Of a DNA stretch of 59,219 bases, positions 16,536-26,600 are shown piece by piece (the stretch's first letter is position 1; every line of letters begins with the position of its first letter). The translations under genes were made by a program, and so were the position numbers. Under the pieces are notes generated by a model, which saw only the letters and a list, made by a program, of their open reading frames with translations, was not told where the DNA came from and did not search any database. Location of the stretch: assembly GCA_020055655.1 (NCBI GenBank), contig JAIPUR010000016.1, positions 1-59,219 on the forward strand, in the 5' to 3' direction. Source of the DNA: Methanosarcinaceae archaeon. GTDB taxonomy: Archaea > Halobacteriota > Methanosarcinia > Methanosarcinales > Methanosarcinaceae.

Positions 16536-17537
16536 ATGACTAGCCATTACGGACAAATTGACATGACGAAATTCTCACCAATCATTGCTGCCAAAGCCCT
16601 CTGGCAGATGCGGATCAAAAAGCGACCTTTTGTATTGTCCCACGCCATCAATTCAAAATGCAACATGAAATGCAATTTTTGCGAATACTGGAAGGAAAGT
16701 GGACCCGAAATGGAACTGGAAGAGATATACAAAATGCTTGATGAAGCAAGAGATTTTGGCATTCTTGTATACAATGCGTGGACCGTTGAACCCCTGCTTA
16801 GAAAAGATCTGCCACTGATACTCAAACATGCAAAAAGCATAGGCATGAGAACGTCCCTCATCACCAATGGACTACTACTGGAAAAAAGGATAGAAGAGCT
16901 TGATGATCTGGACTATCTATCTGTATCCGTGGATGGCACAAAGAGTTACAAGGAAATAAGAGGAGTGGAATTTGAGAAGATACTTCCAGGAATCATCAAA
17001 GCCAGCAAACTTGTCAAAAATCCCCTTCTAATGAACTGTGTGATCAGCGGGAAGAACCTCGACGACATTGAAGAGCTCATCCATCTGGCAAAGGATATTG
17101 ATGTAAAGATATCTTTCGAGCCAATGTATGAATTTGGAGGGATTGGCACGAACATATGGGATGAAATGGGAATACGGGATGCAGATAAATACAGAATTAC
17201 CGTAAACCGCATCATTGAGATGAAGAAGGGAGGATACCCCATTATTAATTCTCTCACATATCTACAAATGGTCAGAGATCTGAAACCAGATTATACATGC
17301 CATGCCAACCAGATCGTACTGGGTGTTGCCGCAGACGGAAGTGTTGAGAACTGCAGAGTACACAGAGAACCCATTGGAAATATCAGTGAGGGGATTGCAA
17401 AAGTATGGGAGAGGACAAAAGCTGAAAGAGATCAGAAGGCATCTGAATGCCAGAAATGCCTCTTTTTCGGATATGTGGAAAACAGTTTACTCTATGATTT
17501 CAAATTTGAGGTCATGAAGCATTACGACTGGATGTAA
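16536..17537 (+). CDS. Radical SAM protein with C-terminal cysteine cluster
   Basis: Radical SAM enzyme of 333 residues. The cluster motif CNMKCNFC (43-50, Cys-x3-Cys-x2-Cys) binds the SAM-cleaving [4Fe-4S]. The barrel follows, with the SVSVDG segment (about 129-134). The C-terminus carries further cysteines (CHANQ, ENCRVHRE, CQKCLFFG), like SPASM-type auxiliary-cluster regions. The substrate is unknown. It is divergent from the nickel operon and upstream of the cohesin-domain gene. ATG at 16563 is an alternative start. Confidence 0.85.
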   Translation: MTSHYGQIDMTKFSPIIAAKALWQMRIKKRPFVLSHAINSKCNMKCNFCEYWKESGPEMELEEIYKMLDEARDFGILVYNAWTVEPLLRKDLPLILKHAKSIGMRTSLITNGLLLEKRIEELDDLDYLSVSVDGTKSYKEIRGVEFEKILPGIIKASKLVKNPLLMNCVISGKNLDDIEELIHLAKDIDVKISFEPMYEFGGIGTNIWDEMGIRDADKYRITVNRIIEMKKGGYPIINSLTYLQMVRDLKPDYTCHANQIVLGVAADGSVENCRVHREPIGNISEGIAKVWERTKAERDQKASECQKCLFFGYVENSLLYDFKFEVMKHYDWM

Positions 17538-17609
17538 GGGTTTTGCAAAGTAACACAGATATCTAATAAGATAAAATCCATACTTTTCTTAAAGATGGAG
17601 TTATTCATT

Positions 17610-18242
17610 ATGAATTTCAAAAATGTATTCAAGAACTGTTCATTTATTTCTCTTTTTTTAATTCTGGCCTTATTCCTACTTAGCGCAACTACCAGTGCTC
17701 AGGCCATTGCTAGCGTATCTCCAGAGAAATTGCAGGTTGAGGAAAATGCAAAATTTACATTGGACATCACAATAACGCCTGATGCGGCCTTAGCAGGGGC
17801 AGAATTCCAGCTAGAGTATGACCCTAAACTTGTCTCTGTTACAAAGGTATCTGAGGGGGCTTTTCTGAAACAGGGGAATGAAGGTACTTTGTTCTCAAAG
17901 GGTACTATTGATAACAACAATGGAATCGTGACCGACATATATGGAGTGATAATTGGAAAAGAAATGATCTTGGACCCCGGGATCTTTGCAAGCGTGGAAT
18001 TTGAGGCAGGAGATTCATCAGGAATATCTGAAATTACACTAAAAAATATGATCCTTAGCAATTCCACTGGAGTAAGCCTTCCACTGGAGGTCAACGATGG
18101 AAAAGTTCTGGTAGGGGACGTGGAAGAAGAAATACCAGAATCTGTTGACGCTAAGGATCAGGAGAAAAGTGCAGGGCAGAATGGATTCCTGATCTCGATC
18201 TTTGCAATTCTGTGCATCTCTTTTCTGTTCATGAGGAAATAA
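17610..18242 (+). CDS. Secreted cohesin-domain protein, membrane-anchored
   Basis: About 210 residues. Signal peptide (about 1-33, ending TTSAQA), then one cohesin-type domain (about 36-170) recognisable by VEENAKFTLDITI, AGAEFQLEYDPKLVSV, SEGAFL and a late GKVLV strand. An acidic linker leads to a C-terminal hydrophobic helix and a short basic end (FMRK), so it would face outside, anchored in the membrane. Cohesins bind dockerins or other surface proteins; no dockerin gene is seen in the window. ATG at 17610 has GGAG 10 bases upstream; 17595 is an in-frame alternative. Confidence 0.8.
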   Translation: MNFKNVFKNCSFISLFLILALFLLSATTSAQAIASVSPEKLQVEENAKFTLDITITPDAALAGAEFQLEYDPKLVSVTKVSEGAFLKQGNEGTLFSKGTIDNNNGIVTDIYGVIIGKEMILDPGIFASVEFEAGDSSGISEITLKNMILSNSTGVSLPLEVNDGKVLVGDVEEEIPESVDAKDQEKSAGQNGFLISIFAILCISFLFMRK

Positions 18243-18399
18243 ACTAACGATACCTAGTTCCCATTTTCTTTATTTTTATTTGGCATGATACAAATGAGCA
18301 CGCATGCTAAATAATCAAAAATATGAGGCATTGGTTGTAGAAAATAGTATTTAAATAATAATTAGAAAAATAGATGCAAGTGAAAAGAAAAGAGTAAAG

Positions 18400-18422
18400 A
18401 AGTAATGCCTGAGGCATTACTT
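18400..18422 (-). terminator. Terminator hairpin of thiC
   Basis: On the minus strand AAGTAATGCC and GGCATTACTT form a perfect 10-bp stem with a 3-base loop, followed by a pyrimidine-rich T tract. The first arm contains the thiC stop codon (TAA). Confidence 0.7.
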
Positions 18423-19703
18423 GCAAAGATCATAGCTTGCGTTTACGATCTTAAGAGCACAGAAGTCACCGCACATTGTACATGCGTCGTCATCGCCTGG
18501 TGCTCTGCTGTCTCTGACACTTCTTGCAAGTTCTGGATCGAGTGCAACCTTGTACTGTGCTTCCCAGTCGAGTTTTGCACGTGCTCTGCCCATTGCAAGA
18601 TCAAGTTCACGGGTTTCTGGATACTTGACAGTGTCACCAACGTGAGCTGCGATCTTTGAGGTCTTGACACCTTCAACAACATCTTCGATGTTTGGAAGTG
18701 CAAGGTGTTCTGCTGGTGTTACATAGCAAAGGAAGTCACAGCCTGCTGCTGCAGAAGCTGATGCTCCGATAGCTGTTACGATGTGATCACGGCCTGCTCC
18801 GATATCGGATACTAGTGGACCAAGCATGTAGAATGGCTTTCCACCACTCATTGCTTTCATGAGCTTGACATTTGTTTCTACCTGGTCTAATGGCACGTGA
18901 CCTGGACCTTCTACGATAACCTGAAGATCATATTCATCATGTGCTTTCTGTGCACATTCAGAGTTAATGATGAGTTCCTGGACCTGTGCCCTGTCGGTTG
19001 CATCTGCTATTGCACCTGCGCGCATTCCGTTACCTGTTGAAAGAGTAACTTCATGTTCCTTAAGGATCTCACAGAGGTAATCGAAGTCCTCATAAAGTGG
19101 ATTTTCCTTTTCGTTGTGAAGCATCCAAGTGCTCATGAATGCACCGCCACGGGAACAGAGACCACCATATCTGCCGTGTGCCTTCAGTCTATCAAGGACA
19201 ATGTTGTTGACACCTGTGTGGATAGCCATAAAGTTTGTTCCAAGCTTTGCCTGTTCCTCAGTTGCACTCCAAAGATCATCCTCTGTCATGTGGACAATGG
19301 AGCCGTCTCTCTTTGCAGCGGAGATGAATGCCTGATAGAGTGGTACTGAGCCAACTGGGAGTGAGATTGCATCACATACAGCTTTCCTGATACCAAGGAA
19401 ATCCCCACCTGTTCCGAGCTCCATAAGTGTGTCAGCACCTGCTGCTTCTGCTGCCTGTGCCTTTTTGACTTCCATATCTACATCAACAATATCTGATGAT
19501 GCACCGATGGATGCATTGACCTTTGTCTTGAGTCCTTCACCCATACCACATATCTTAATGTCCCTGTATGGAGTCATAGGGATTACAATTTTACCTGCAG
19601 CAATTCCACGTCTGATGAATTCAGGCTCTTTGCCTTCTACTTCAGCAACTATCTTCATTTCTTCGGTAATTTTACCGTTTTTTGCATCTGTAACTATTGT
19701 CAT
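18417..19703 (-). CDS. thiC: Phosphomethylpyrimidine synthase ThiC
   Basis: Radical SAM enzyme that rearranges aminoimidazole ribotide to HMP phosphate in thiamine synthesis. The protein has 428 residues, with MELGTGGDFLGIR, IVEGPGHVPLDQ and MLGPLVSDIGAGRDHI typical of the family. The C-terminal cluster motif reads CTMCGDFC, Cys-x2-Cys-x3-Cys, one residue shorter than the usual Cx2Cx4C. ATG at 19703 has GAGGT 8 bases upstream; the frame extends 15 codons further but lacks support. It appears monocistronic. Confidence 0.95.
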   Translation of the reverse strand: MTIVTDAKNGKITEEMKIVAEVEGKEPEFIRRGIAAGKIVIPMTPYRDIKICGMGEGLKTKVNASIGASSDIVDVDMEVKKAQAAEAAGADTLMELGTGGDFLGIRKAVCDAISLPVGSVPLYQAFISAAKRDGSIVHMTEDDLWSATEEQAKLGTNFMAIHTGVNNIVLDRLKAHGRYGGLCSRGGAFMSTWMLHNEKENPLYEDFDYLCEILKEHEVTLSTGNGMRAGAIADATDRAQVQELIINSECAQKAHDEYDLQVIVEGPGHVPLDQVETNVKLMKAMSGGKPFYMLGPLVSDIGAGRDHIVTAIGASASAAAGCDFLCYVTPAEHLALPNIEDVVEGVKTSKIAAHVGDTVKYPETRELDLAMGRARAKLDWEAQYKVALDPELARSVRDSRAPGDDDACTMCGDFCALKIVNASYDLCK

Positions 19704-20012
19704 TGTTTGTACCTCAAGTTTTGATGTAAGATAAAAAAGCAGAATCATATATAATATTTGTCGAAAAACAAACTTTAGGTAAAATCAATTTAAATTTACT
19801 AGATCGAAAATACATTATTTGATTTTTCAAAATCAAAAATAGATAATACATATTAAACGTGATCTAAAGACAACATATATTCAAAATACAGAGTATAAGA
19901 AACATTACTACGATTCTTGAAAGTCAATTAGACTTTACCAATTGACAAAACATTTTGAATTGTTTTGAAGAAAAAAGAATAGAATCATCTAATAATATCT
20001 AAAATCGTTGAA
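19704..20012 (-). promoter_or_regulatory. AT-rich region upstream of thiC
   Basis: No gene is seen. A perfect palindrome TTTGATTTT-TC-AAAATCAAA lies at 19818-19837, about 115 bases before the thiC start. A TATA-like ATTATATATG (minus strand) lies near 19747-19757. I looked for a TPP riboswitch and found none. The right part is the 3' flank of the aglJ-like gene. Confidence 0.4.
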
Positions 20013-20930
20013 TCAATCCTTATCCTCAGATATTTTCCGTAGAAAACGCATATTCTCCCTATGCAAAGACACCAACAGATCACTCATGATACCAAAAACA
20101 AACATCTGAAAACCTACTAATATCAAAAGAGTGGTCAGGATTGCCATGGGAATACGCGTGATACCCTGGAACCATTGAACGACTACAAAGGTACCTGTGA
20201 ACAAACCACCAGCTACGAAGAATGCTCCAATTATACCAAAATAGAACATTGGATTATGCATTTTAGCCATTTTGTATATGGTTGCCCCAATTCTCAAACC
20301 ATCCTTCAAAGGATTAAGCTTAGTAGCCCCCTCGGAGTGTCTTGCCAGATAAGTGGTTGGAACTTCCAGTATCCTCAGGTCCTTTTTGACACTATCTATG
20401 GTCATCTCGGATTCGACCTCAAAACCGACCTTTTTAAGGTCCAGAGATTTTATTGCTTTCCTATTGAATGCCCTGTATCCGGTAAGTATATCCTCAAGCC
20501 AGATGCCATAGGCAAAGCCGAACATCTTGTTAATGAGCTTGTTGCCAAACAGATTAAGACGGGTAAATGCACCTTTTTCATAATTGGCCAGTCGGTTACC
20601 CATAACATGATCAGCCTTGCCCTCCAGAACAGGACCTAGAACCGCATGAACATCACTGGCAACATTTGTGCCATCGCCATCTGCCATTACAATGTAATCT
20701 TCTTCAATAAGGTCAAAAGATTGCTTGATTGCCTGACCTTTGCCTTTGCCAGTCTGTACAACTACTCTGGCACCCTCAGATTCAGCGATATTACGAGTAT
20801 TATCCTTGCTGTTACCATCAATTACAAGGATATTGTCAAATCCTTCTGATCTGAAATCCCTGATAACCTGACCTATAGTAGCTTCTTCATTGAGAGTTGG
20901 CAGCAAGACACAAACGTTTTCATTTGTCAT
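20013..20930 (-). CDS. aglJ: Family 2 glycosyltransferase, AglJ-like
   Basis: A 305-residue glycosyltransferase that probably adds the first sugar to dolichol phosphate in archaeal N-glycosylation. The N-terminal GT-A domain has PTLNEEATIG (about 11-20), VIDGNSKDNT and the metal-binding ADGDGTN. The acceptor region has LTGYRAFNRKA and EVESEMTIDS. Two membrane helices (about 225-285) end the protein. The fold and order match haloarchaeal AglJ; a close DPG/DPM synthase relative is the alternative. It lies 21 bases downstream of tbp on the same strand. Confidence 0.83.
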   Translation of the reverse strand: MTNENVCVLLPTLNEEATIGQVIRDFRSEGFDNILVIDGNSKDNTRNIAESEGARVVVQTGKGKGQAIKQSFDLIEEDYIVMADGDGTNVASDVHAVLGPVLEGKADHVMGNRLANYEKGAFTRLNLFGNKLINKMFGFAYGIWLEDILTGYRAFNRKAIKSLDLKKVGFEVESEMTIDSVKKDLRILEVPTTYLARHSEGATKLNPLKDGLRIGATIYKMAKMHNPMFYFGIIGAFFVAGGLFTGTFVVVQWFQGITRIPMAILTTLLILVGFQMFVFGIMSDLLVSLHRENMRFLRKISEDKD

Positions 20931-20951
20931 TTGTCAAAAAATAAAGGGATC

Positions 20952-21503
20952 TTACAGCAATCCCATGCTGTCAAGCTGCTGTCTTACAACTTCAACACCC
21001 TGCTCACAGTTCTCTGGGGACTTCCCACCTGTGACAACAAGCTTTCCGGAACTGAATATAAGAACTACTACCTTAGGATCATCGATCCTGTACACAAGAC
21101 CCGGGAACTGTTCAGGCTCGTATTCGATATTCTCAAGACCAAGACCAATTGCAATTGCATTAAGGTTCAATACTGCCTGAAGATCAGCAGAAGCTACAAT
21201 ATTCTGCACTGTAATTTCCGGATCCTTAATTGTCTTGATGCCGATACCGTTGAGCTTTTTAGCTATATTTCCTATGACGGTGTGAACATCAGCAACGTTC
21301 TTTGCACCTGTGCATACCACTTTCCCAGAAGTAAAGACTAAAAATGCTGCCTTAGGGTCAGTTACACGATAAACAAGTCCGGGGAATTTCTGCTTATTAT
21401 ATTCAGCACCCTCGAATTCAGCTTCTATTTTGGTAAGATCGAATTCTTCCGCAAGCTTAGTAGATGCTACTACATTTTCAATCTTAATATTATAATCTGA
21501 CAT
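20952..21503 (-). CDS. tbp: TATA-box binding protein
   Basis: General transcription factor that bends promoter DNA at the TATA box. The 183 residues are two imperfect repeats of about 90: [10 protein letters not shown]...[23 protein letters not shown] and [11 protein letters not shown]...[23 protein letters not shown]. Length and symmetry are standard for archaeal TBP. The aglJ-like gene follows closely. Confidence 0.97.
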   Translation of the reverse strand: MSDYNIKIENVVASTKLAEEFDLTKIEAEFEGAEYNKQKFPGLVYRVTDPKAAFLVFTSGKVVCTGAKNVADVHTVIGNIAKKLNGIGIKTIKDPEITVQNIVASADLQAVLNLNAIAIGLGLENIEYEPEQFPGLVYRIDDPKVVVLIFSSGKLVVTGGKSPENCEQGVEVVRQQLDSMGLL

Positions 21504-21661
21504 GGTATAATCCTCATAATTAAATTGATATTTAAACAGGAGTTATATTCTGCAATTGAGTATATAAACTTATACCCTCTTGTTTATATATCTTTTTAAA
21601 AAAATGAACTTTCAGCAAACCCGAATTACTTAAATAATAATTTGAACTTAAAAATAAAGAT

Positions 21662-22765
21662 TCAGTCCTCAAGTACCTTTAATCCATCTATGATAGCATC
21701 ATATTTACTGCAGACGCGGTCTATTATATCGCCATCGAAGCCTTTGTGAGTTGGAACCAGTATATCCGCATCTTCGCTTACATTGATGCCATCACTTGAT
21801 ATTTCATAATCAGGAGCTATGACAATACCTTCCGCAGAAACACCAATGCGTAGATCGCTGACAATACGTGCTACCATATCAGTAGCAGGTCTAACCTTCT
21901 TACTAATAACAAGAGCTTTGGAAGCATATCTTTCTTTCAGATCATTGATAGTTCTAAGCGCATGTTCTACTTTTTCAGGCTCGGATAGATTCTCGATCTG
22001 ACTGATAGCATTGATCAGATCATCAAATGTGGTGGAACTTATCTCAATGATCTCTCCATCATAATACTTGCTCACACGCTCCATATACCCTTTTGATATA
22101 AACACTTTATAAATATCCTCAAGCTCATCCAGTTCCTCTTCAGTGGGATTATAGACGTTTATCACTTTATAGTCCCTGATGCCACACATGTCCATAAGGG
22201 ATTCATACATTGGCGTGACACCGATAAATTTACGACCAAGCCATTTATTCAGACCACTTTGGCCACTTTGCATGCGGGAAAGTTCAACTATTTTCTTTTT
22301 GACCAGATCTGGAGAATTGGATTCCATTCCAAAATAATCAGCAAAAACAGGAGTGGTTTGAAGGATCTTGGTCCTGCCGTGAGGAACTGCTTCAACAAGG
22401 CCTCTTTCCTTAAGTTCACGAATATGATCATAAGCAGAATTACCCCTCATTTCAACAAGCTCTGATTGCACAAGTGGCTGATGATAGGCTATCATAGAAA
22501 GGGTACGCAGCATAGGTGCGCTCAGTTCTTTAGGTGCCACAGACCTAACAAGATCTGTATATGAAGGCTTAACTTGCATGACATAGCGTCCACCAAGGTC
22601 AAGCATTTCTATACCACTCTCACGGCTTTCGTATTCCTCAAGAAGTTCCTGAAGTATTGGAAGTACCTGTTTTTTAGTCTTATTAACAAGTTTACGAATA
22701 GAATCTATGTCAAGTGCGCAACCTGCAGCAAAAAGTGCTGCTTCAATAGCTTCTTTATCACCCAT
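21662..22765 (-). CDS. scpB: Condensin subunit ScpB with long C-terminal extension
   Basis: The winged-helix kite subunit of the SMC-ScpAB condensin. Residues 1-170 carry two winged helices (KEAIEAALFAAG; LSMIAYHQPLVQSELVEMRG; HIRELKERGLVEAVPHGR). The next ~200 residues (GRKFIGVTPMYESL... to the end) have no counterpart in bacterial ScpB of about 180-200 residues and look like a second, mixed alpha/beta part. ATG at 22765 has AGAGGTG 7 bases upstream. It follows scpA by 13 bases. Confidence 0.87.
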   Translation of the reverse strand: MGDKEAIEAALFAAGCALDIDSIRKLVNKTKKQVLPILQELLEEYESRESGIEMLDLGGRYVMQVKPSYTDLVRSVAPKELSAPMLRTLSMIAYHQPLVQSELVEMRGNSAYDHIRELKERGLVEAVPHGRTKILQTTPVFADYFGMESNSPDLVKKKIVELSRMQSGQSGLNKWLGRKFIGVTPMYESLMDMCGIRDYKVINVYNPTEEELDELEDIYKVFISKGYMERVSKYYDGEIIEISSTTFDDLINAISQIENLSEPEKVEHALRTINDLKERYASKALVISKKVRPATDMVARIVSDLRIGVSAEGIVIAPDYEISSDGINVSEDADILVPTHKGFDGDIIDRVCSKYDAIIDGLKVLED

Positions 22766-22778
22766 GGTCAAGCACCTC

Positions 22779-23609
22779 TTAAATTACCTCTACAGCAGTA
22801 TCGAATGGATACACATAAAGTTCACCAAACAGCTCTTTTTGAGCTATCCACACTTGTTTATCAGTAGCAAGGAATAATAATGATACATATGTCATTATAT
22901 TTTCAGACCTGTCTTCTCCCAGAAGATCAGAAAATTTTACAAAATCACAGCTATTAAAATCATCTTTTAGTTTCTCACCAAGGATTTTTACACGCCCCAG
23001 AATATCTTCTTCATGGGCAATCCCCAGTACCTCATCGGTAGTGGATGCGGACCTCTCTTCGAGCTTCCTGAAAACCTTACGATCCCTTCTGCGGGTTTCT
23101 ACGTTTTCAGCTTTTTTAAGTTCAAGAATAAGTTCCTGAAGAGTTACAGGTCGGGTAGCACGCCTGCGAATTGGAAGTTTTGGAACAGGATACTCATCCA
23201 CATCATAGAAATCCACATCATCATCGAACATGTCAAATTCATCATCTGGTTCTTCTTCCTGAACGATACCTGTTGATTTCATTCGAAGAAGAATAGAAGC
23301 ATAAAGAAGAGTCCTGCCGGAGATGCGCAGATCCATCATCTGTATGTGCTCAATGCGCTCAAGAAAAACATCAGTTACCTCTACAATATCGATATCCCAT
23401 GGATTGATATCCCCATTCTTAGCCAGATTCATGAGAATCTCAACTGGTTCATTCAATACATCTTCTGAGAGTTCAAAAAGGGACTCATCCACACCCAGGC
23501 TTCTAAGCGTATCTAAAATATCCGCATCAATGGAGCCCGGAAGAGGGAGGGAATTAACCGGAACAGCTTTGATTGTAGCTATTTCTCCATCTTCAATCAC
23601 CTCGCTCAT
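22779..23609 (-). CDS. scpA: Condensin kleisin subunit ScpA
   Basis: The kleisin that bridges the SMC heads. It has 276 residues, with the N-terminal helical domain (PVEILMNLAKNGDINPWDIDIVEVTDVFLERI), an acidic linker and a C-terminal winged helix (FVKFSDLLGEDRSENIMTYVSLLFLATDKQV) that binds the SMC head. Its start overlaps the smc stop by 4 bases (ATGA), so translation is coupled. Confidence 0.93.
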   Translation of the reverse strand: MSEVIEDGEIATIKAVPVNSLPLPGSIDADILDTLRSLGVDESLFELSEDVLNEPVEILMNLAKNGDINPWDIDIVEVTDVFLERIEHIQMMDLRISGRTLLYASILLRMKSTGIVQEEEPDDEFDMFDDDVDFYDVDEYPVPKLPIRRRATRPVTLQELILELKKAENVETRRRDRKVFRKLEERSASTTDEVLGIAHEEDILGRVKILGEKLKDDFNSCDFVKFSDLLGEDRSENIMTYVSLLFLATDKQVWIAQKELFGELYVYPFDTAVEVI

Positions 23610-26600
23610 CGCAATTTCACCCCTGTAATGCTTGTAATATTGTTTTCCTGCATAGCAACACCAATGGTCCTCTCTGCTGACTCTATCATTGGTTTTCTCA
23701 AAGATACCACAATGAACTGTGCATTGGCAACTGCCTTTTTCACACGCTCAGCAACTTTCCCTGCATTTGCACCGTCAAGGAACATATCGATCTCATCAAA
23801 TGCATAGAACGGTGCCGGTCTGTACTGTTGGATAGCAAATACAAATGAAAGAGCTGTAAGACTCTTTTCGCCACCGGACATGGCTTCAAGACGCTGCAAT
23901 GTTTTTTCTTTTGGTTGAGCTTTCAGCGTCATACCACCTGAGAATGGTTCATCGGCATTATCCAGAACCAGCTCCCCAGTCCCGTCAGAAAGCTCATTGA
24001 ATATTTCCTTGAATGAATTATTGATACCATTATAGGTATCCATGAACGTGTCCTTTTTAAGCTCCTCGTATTGCTTGATCCTCTCAAGGATCTGCTCCCT
24101 CTCTGAAGAAAGAGTATCCCTTCTGGTAACAAGTTCACTCAGACGCATATCTACTTCATCATATTCATCAATGGCACGCATATTAACAGGCTCAAGCTTC
24201 CCCATAGCTTTTTCAATGGATTCTATCCTTGTGCGCACTGTTTCATAATTAGGAACTTCATCACTATCTTCTATACCACGTCTCTTCAATTCTTCAGCAA
24301 GCTCAATAATCTGCTCTTCCAGAGCTGTTTTAGTAGCCTCAAGTGCTATCATCTGCCTGCTGGATTCTTCATGTTTAAGTCTGATCGCATCAAATTCCTT
24401 TTTCATTGAGACGTGGGCATCATGCAGATTCGAACGCTCAAGCTGCATCTCCTTAAGTTGCTCACCAAGTTCGGTTTCACGCTGCTGCATATCCAGGAGT
24501 GTTTGCTCAAGTTCTTCAATGCGAACTTTAAGTTCTGAAACACGTTGCTTATGAGTAGACTTCTTTTCATCCATTGACTTAATAAGTTCCCTATTCTCCT
24601 CGATCTTCGACAGGGCATGATCCCTTTCAAGATTGAAACCATTGATATCAGATTCAATGTCACGAACTCTACTATCCAGACGTCGAAGTTCATCATCAAG
24701 CTGCTCTGCCTGCCTGTTAAGTTCAGGAACTTCAGATCCTTCCAGTTTTTCTTCAAGCTCTGCTATTTTCCCTTCCAGGGAGAGTGCAAGTTCGTTCTTT
24801 TCTTCTTTCTGAGAAACGATACCTTCCATCTCCTGTCTGAGCTCTTTGCGGTCCTCTTCTATTTCCAACAGTTCGGAGTCCTTTGCCTCAATAAGTTGTG
24901 CAAGACGTTCCCCTCTACCTGATATCCCCTCAAGGTGCAGTTCCTTCTTGGAAATTTCTTTGTCACACTCGTGAATTTCACGGTTGATCTCAGAGATGTG
25001 ACCCTCTACCTGATCGAGTTTCTTGATAGCTGTTGCACGTCTTGAATCATATTCGGTGATCTTCTCTGCAAGTTTTACCAGCTTATCTTTCTCAGAAGCT
25101 GCAAATGAAAGGTTGGAACGCTGTCTGGAACCACCCACCATAGCTCCACTCTTCTCTATTACATCACCATCAAGAGTTACCATTCTAAGACCACCCATCA
25201 TACGACGGGCATTGGTGAGAGTATCAACGATCAAGGTGTCCCTGAAAACATACCAAAATGCAGGTTCGAATTTTGAATCAAAATCAATAAGGTCAATTGC
25301 ATAGCCAACGACACCTTCCTTGTCGGAAAGATCTTTGTATGGCCTGCGGGAATCCATTTTATTAAGTGGTAAGAATGTTGCCCTGCCACCATTTCTCTGT
25401 TTGAGGTAAGAAATAGCACGGGATGCATCCTCATCATTTTCTACAACAACTGCCTGCATCCTGCCGCCAGCAGCAATACCAAGAGCTGTTGAATATTTCT
25501 GGTCAACGCTTCCAAGTTCAGCAATTGTACCATATATACCAGGCAATCCATGGTGCTTTTTCTCATTCATCACCATATCGACTGCTTTTGAGTATCTGCT
25601 ATGGTCCTCTGCAGCTCTTACCCTTACTTCGATCCTGGCATAATCCTTTTCATAGGTTCGCAATTCAGATTCCAGATCCTTTACGACTTCTTTTATCTGG
25701 GCACGGTTGCGCTCGAGATCATCAATGTCCTTTGTAAGAGCATCGATCTTCTCGTTCAGTTTTTCAATATCATATTGAACGGATTTGATATCACTATCAG
25801 ATGAACCGACCTTTGATCTTGCATCTGCCACTTCACTTTCTATATCCCTCACTTCAGCAGATTTTCGCCTGAGAGAGTCAAGTAAGCGGTCTTCCTGACG
25901 CATTAATTCGTTCTTTTCATTTTTCAGGATCTCGAGTTTAGACTTCATCCCGGAAAGTTCATCCCGGGTTTCCGCAAATTTAGCATCTACGGATGCGATC
26001 TTACTTTGCAGGAGCATACGTTCGGTCTTCCGCTCAGATATCTCTGCAAGGATACCATCCTTACGAATGGTCTCTTCTGAAATACTGGAATCAAGGTCTT
26101 CTAACTTACCTTTGACATCATCGATCTCGACAAATGCTTTGCGTCTTCTGGATTCAATATCTTCCATCTCATTGTCTGCAAGTTCAATACTGCCAACACT
26201 ACGAGATATCTCTCCCCTGGTCTCTTCAATATGCTTCTTGATCTGGATCTGCTCATCCTCACCCATTTTCTGGATACGAGTGGTCATTTCCTCAAGGGAC
26301 TGCTCAAGTTCATCCACTTTCAGACGCTTTTCTTCAAGTGATCCACCAAGCTTTTCAAGGAATTCGTGTTTTGAACCTATATCGCCCATAACAGACTCAA
26401 GATCGGTTTTGGCATCCTTGAGCTTTGCAAGTAGTACAAAACCCTCAAATTTCATCTTCTCTTCTTTGAGAGACTGGTATTTGACCGCTTGATCTCGCTC
26501 TTTCTTGAGTTTCTCAAGCTGCACACCAACTTCATCAATAATAATGTCTACACGTTCGACCCGCTCACGCACAATGTCGAGTTCCCCAATTGCACGGTCC

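Noticed and set aside
19704-20012. TPP riboswitch before thiC
   Set aside because: The conserved CTGAGA and related elements of the THI box are not found.
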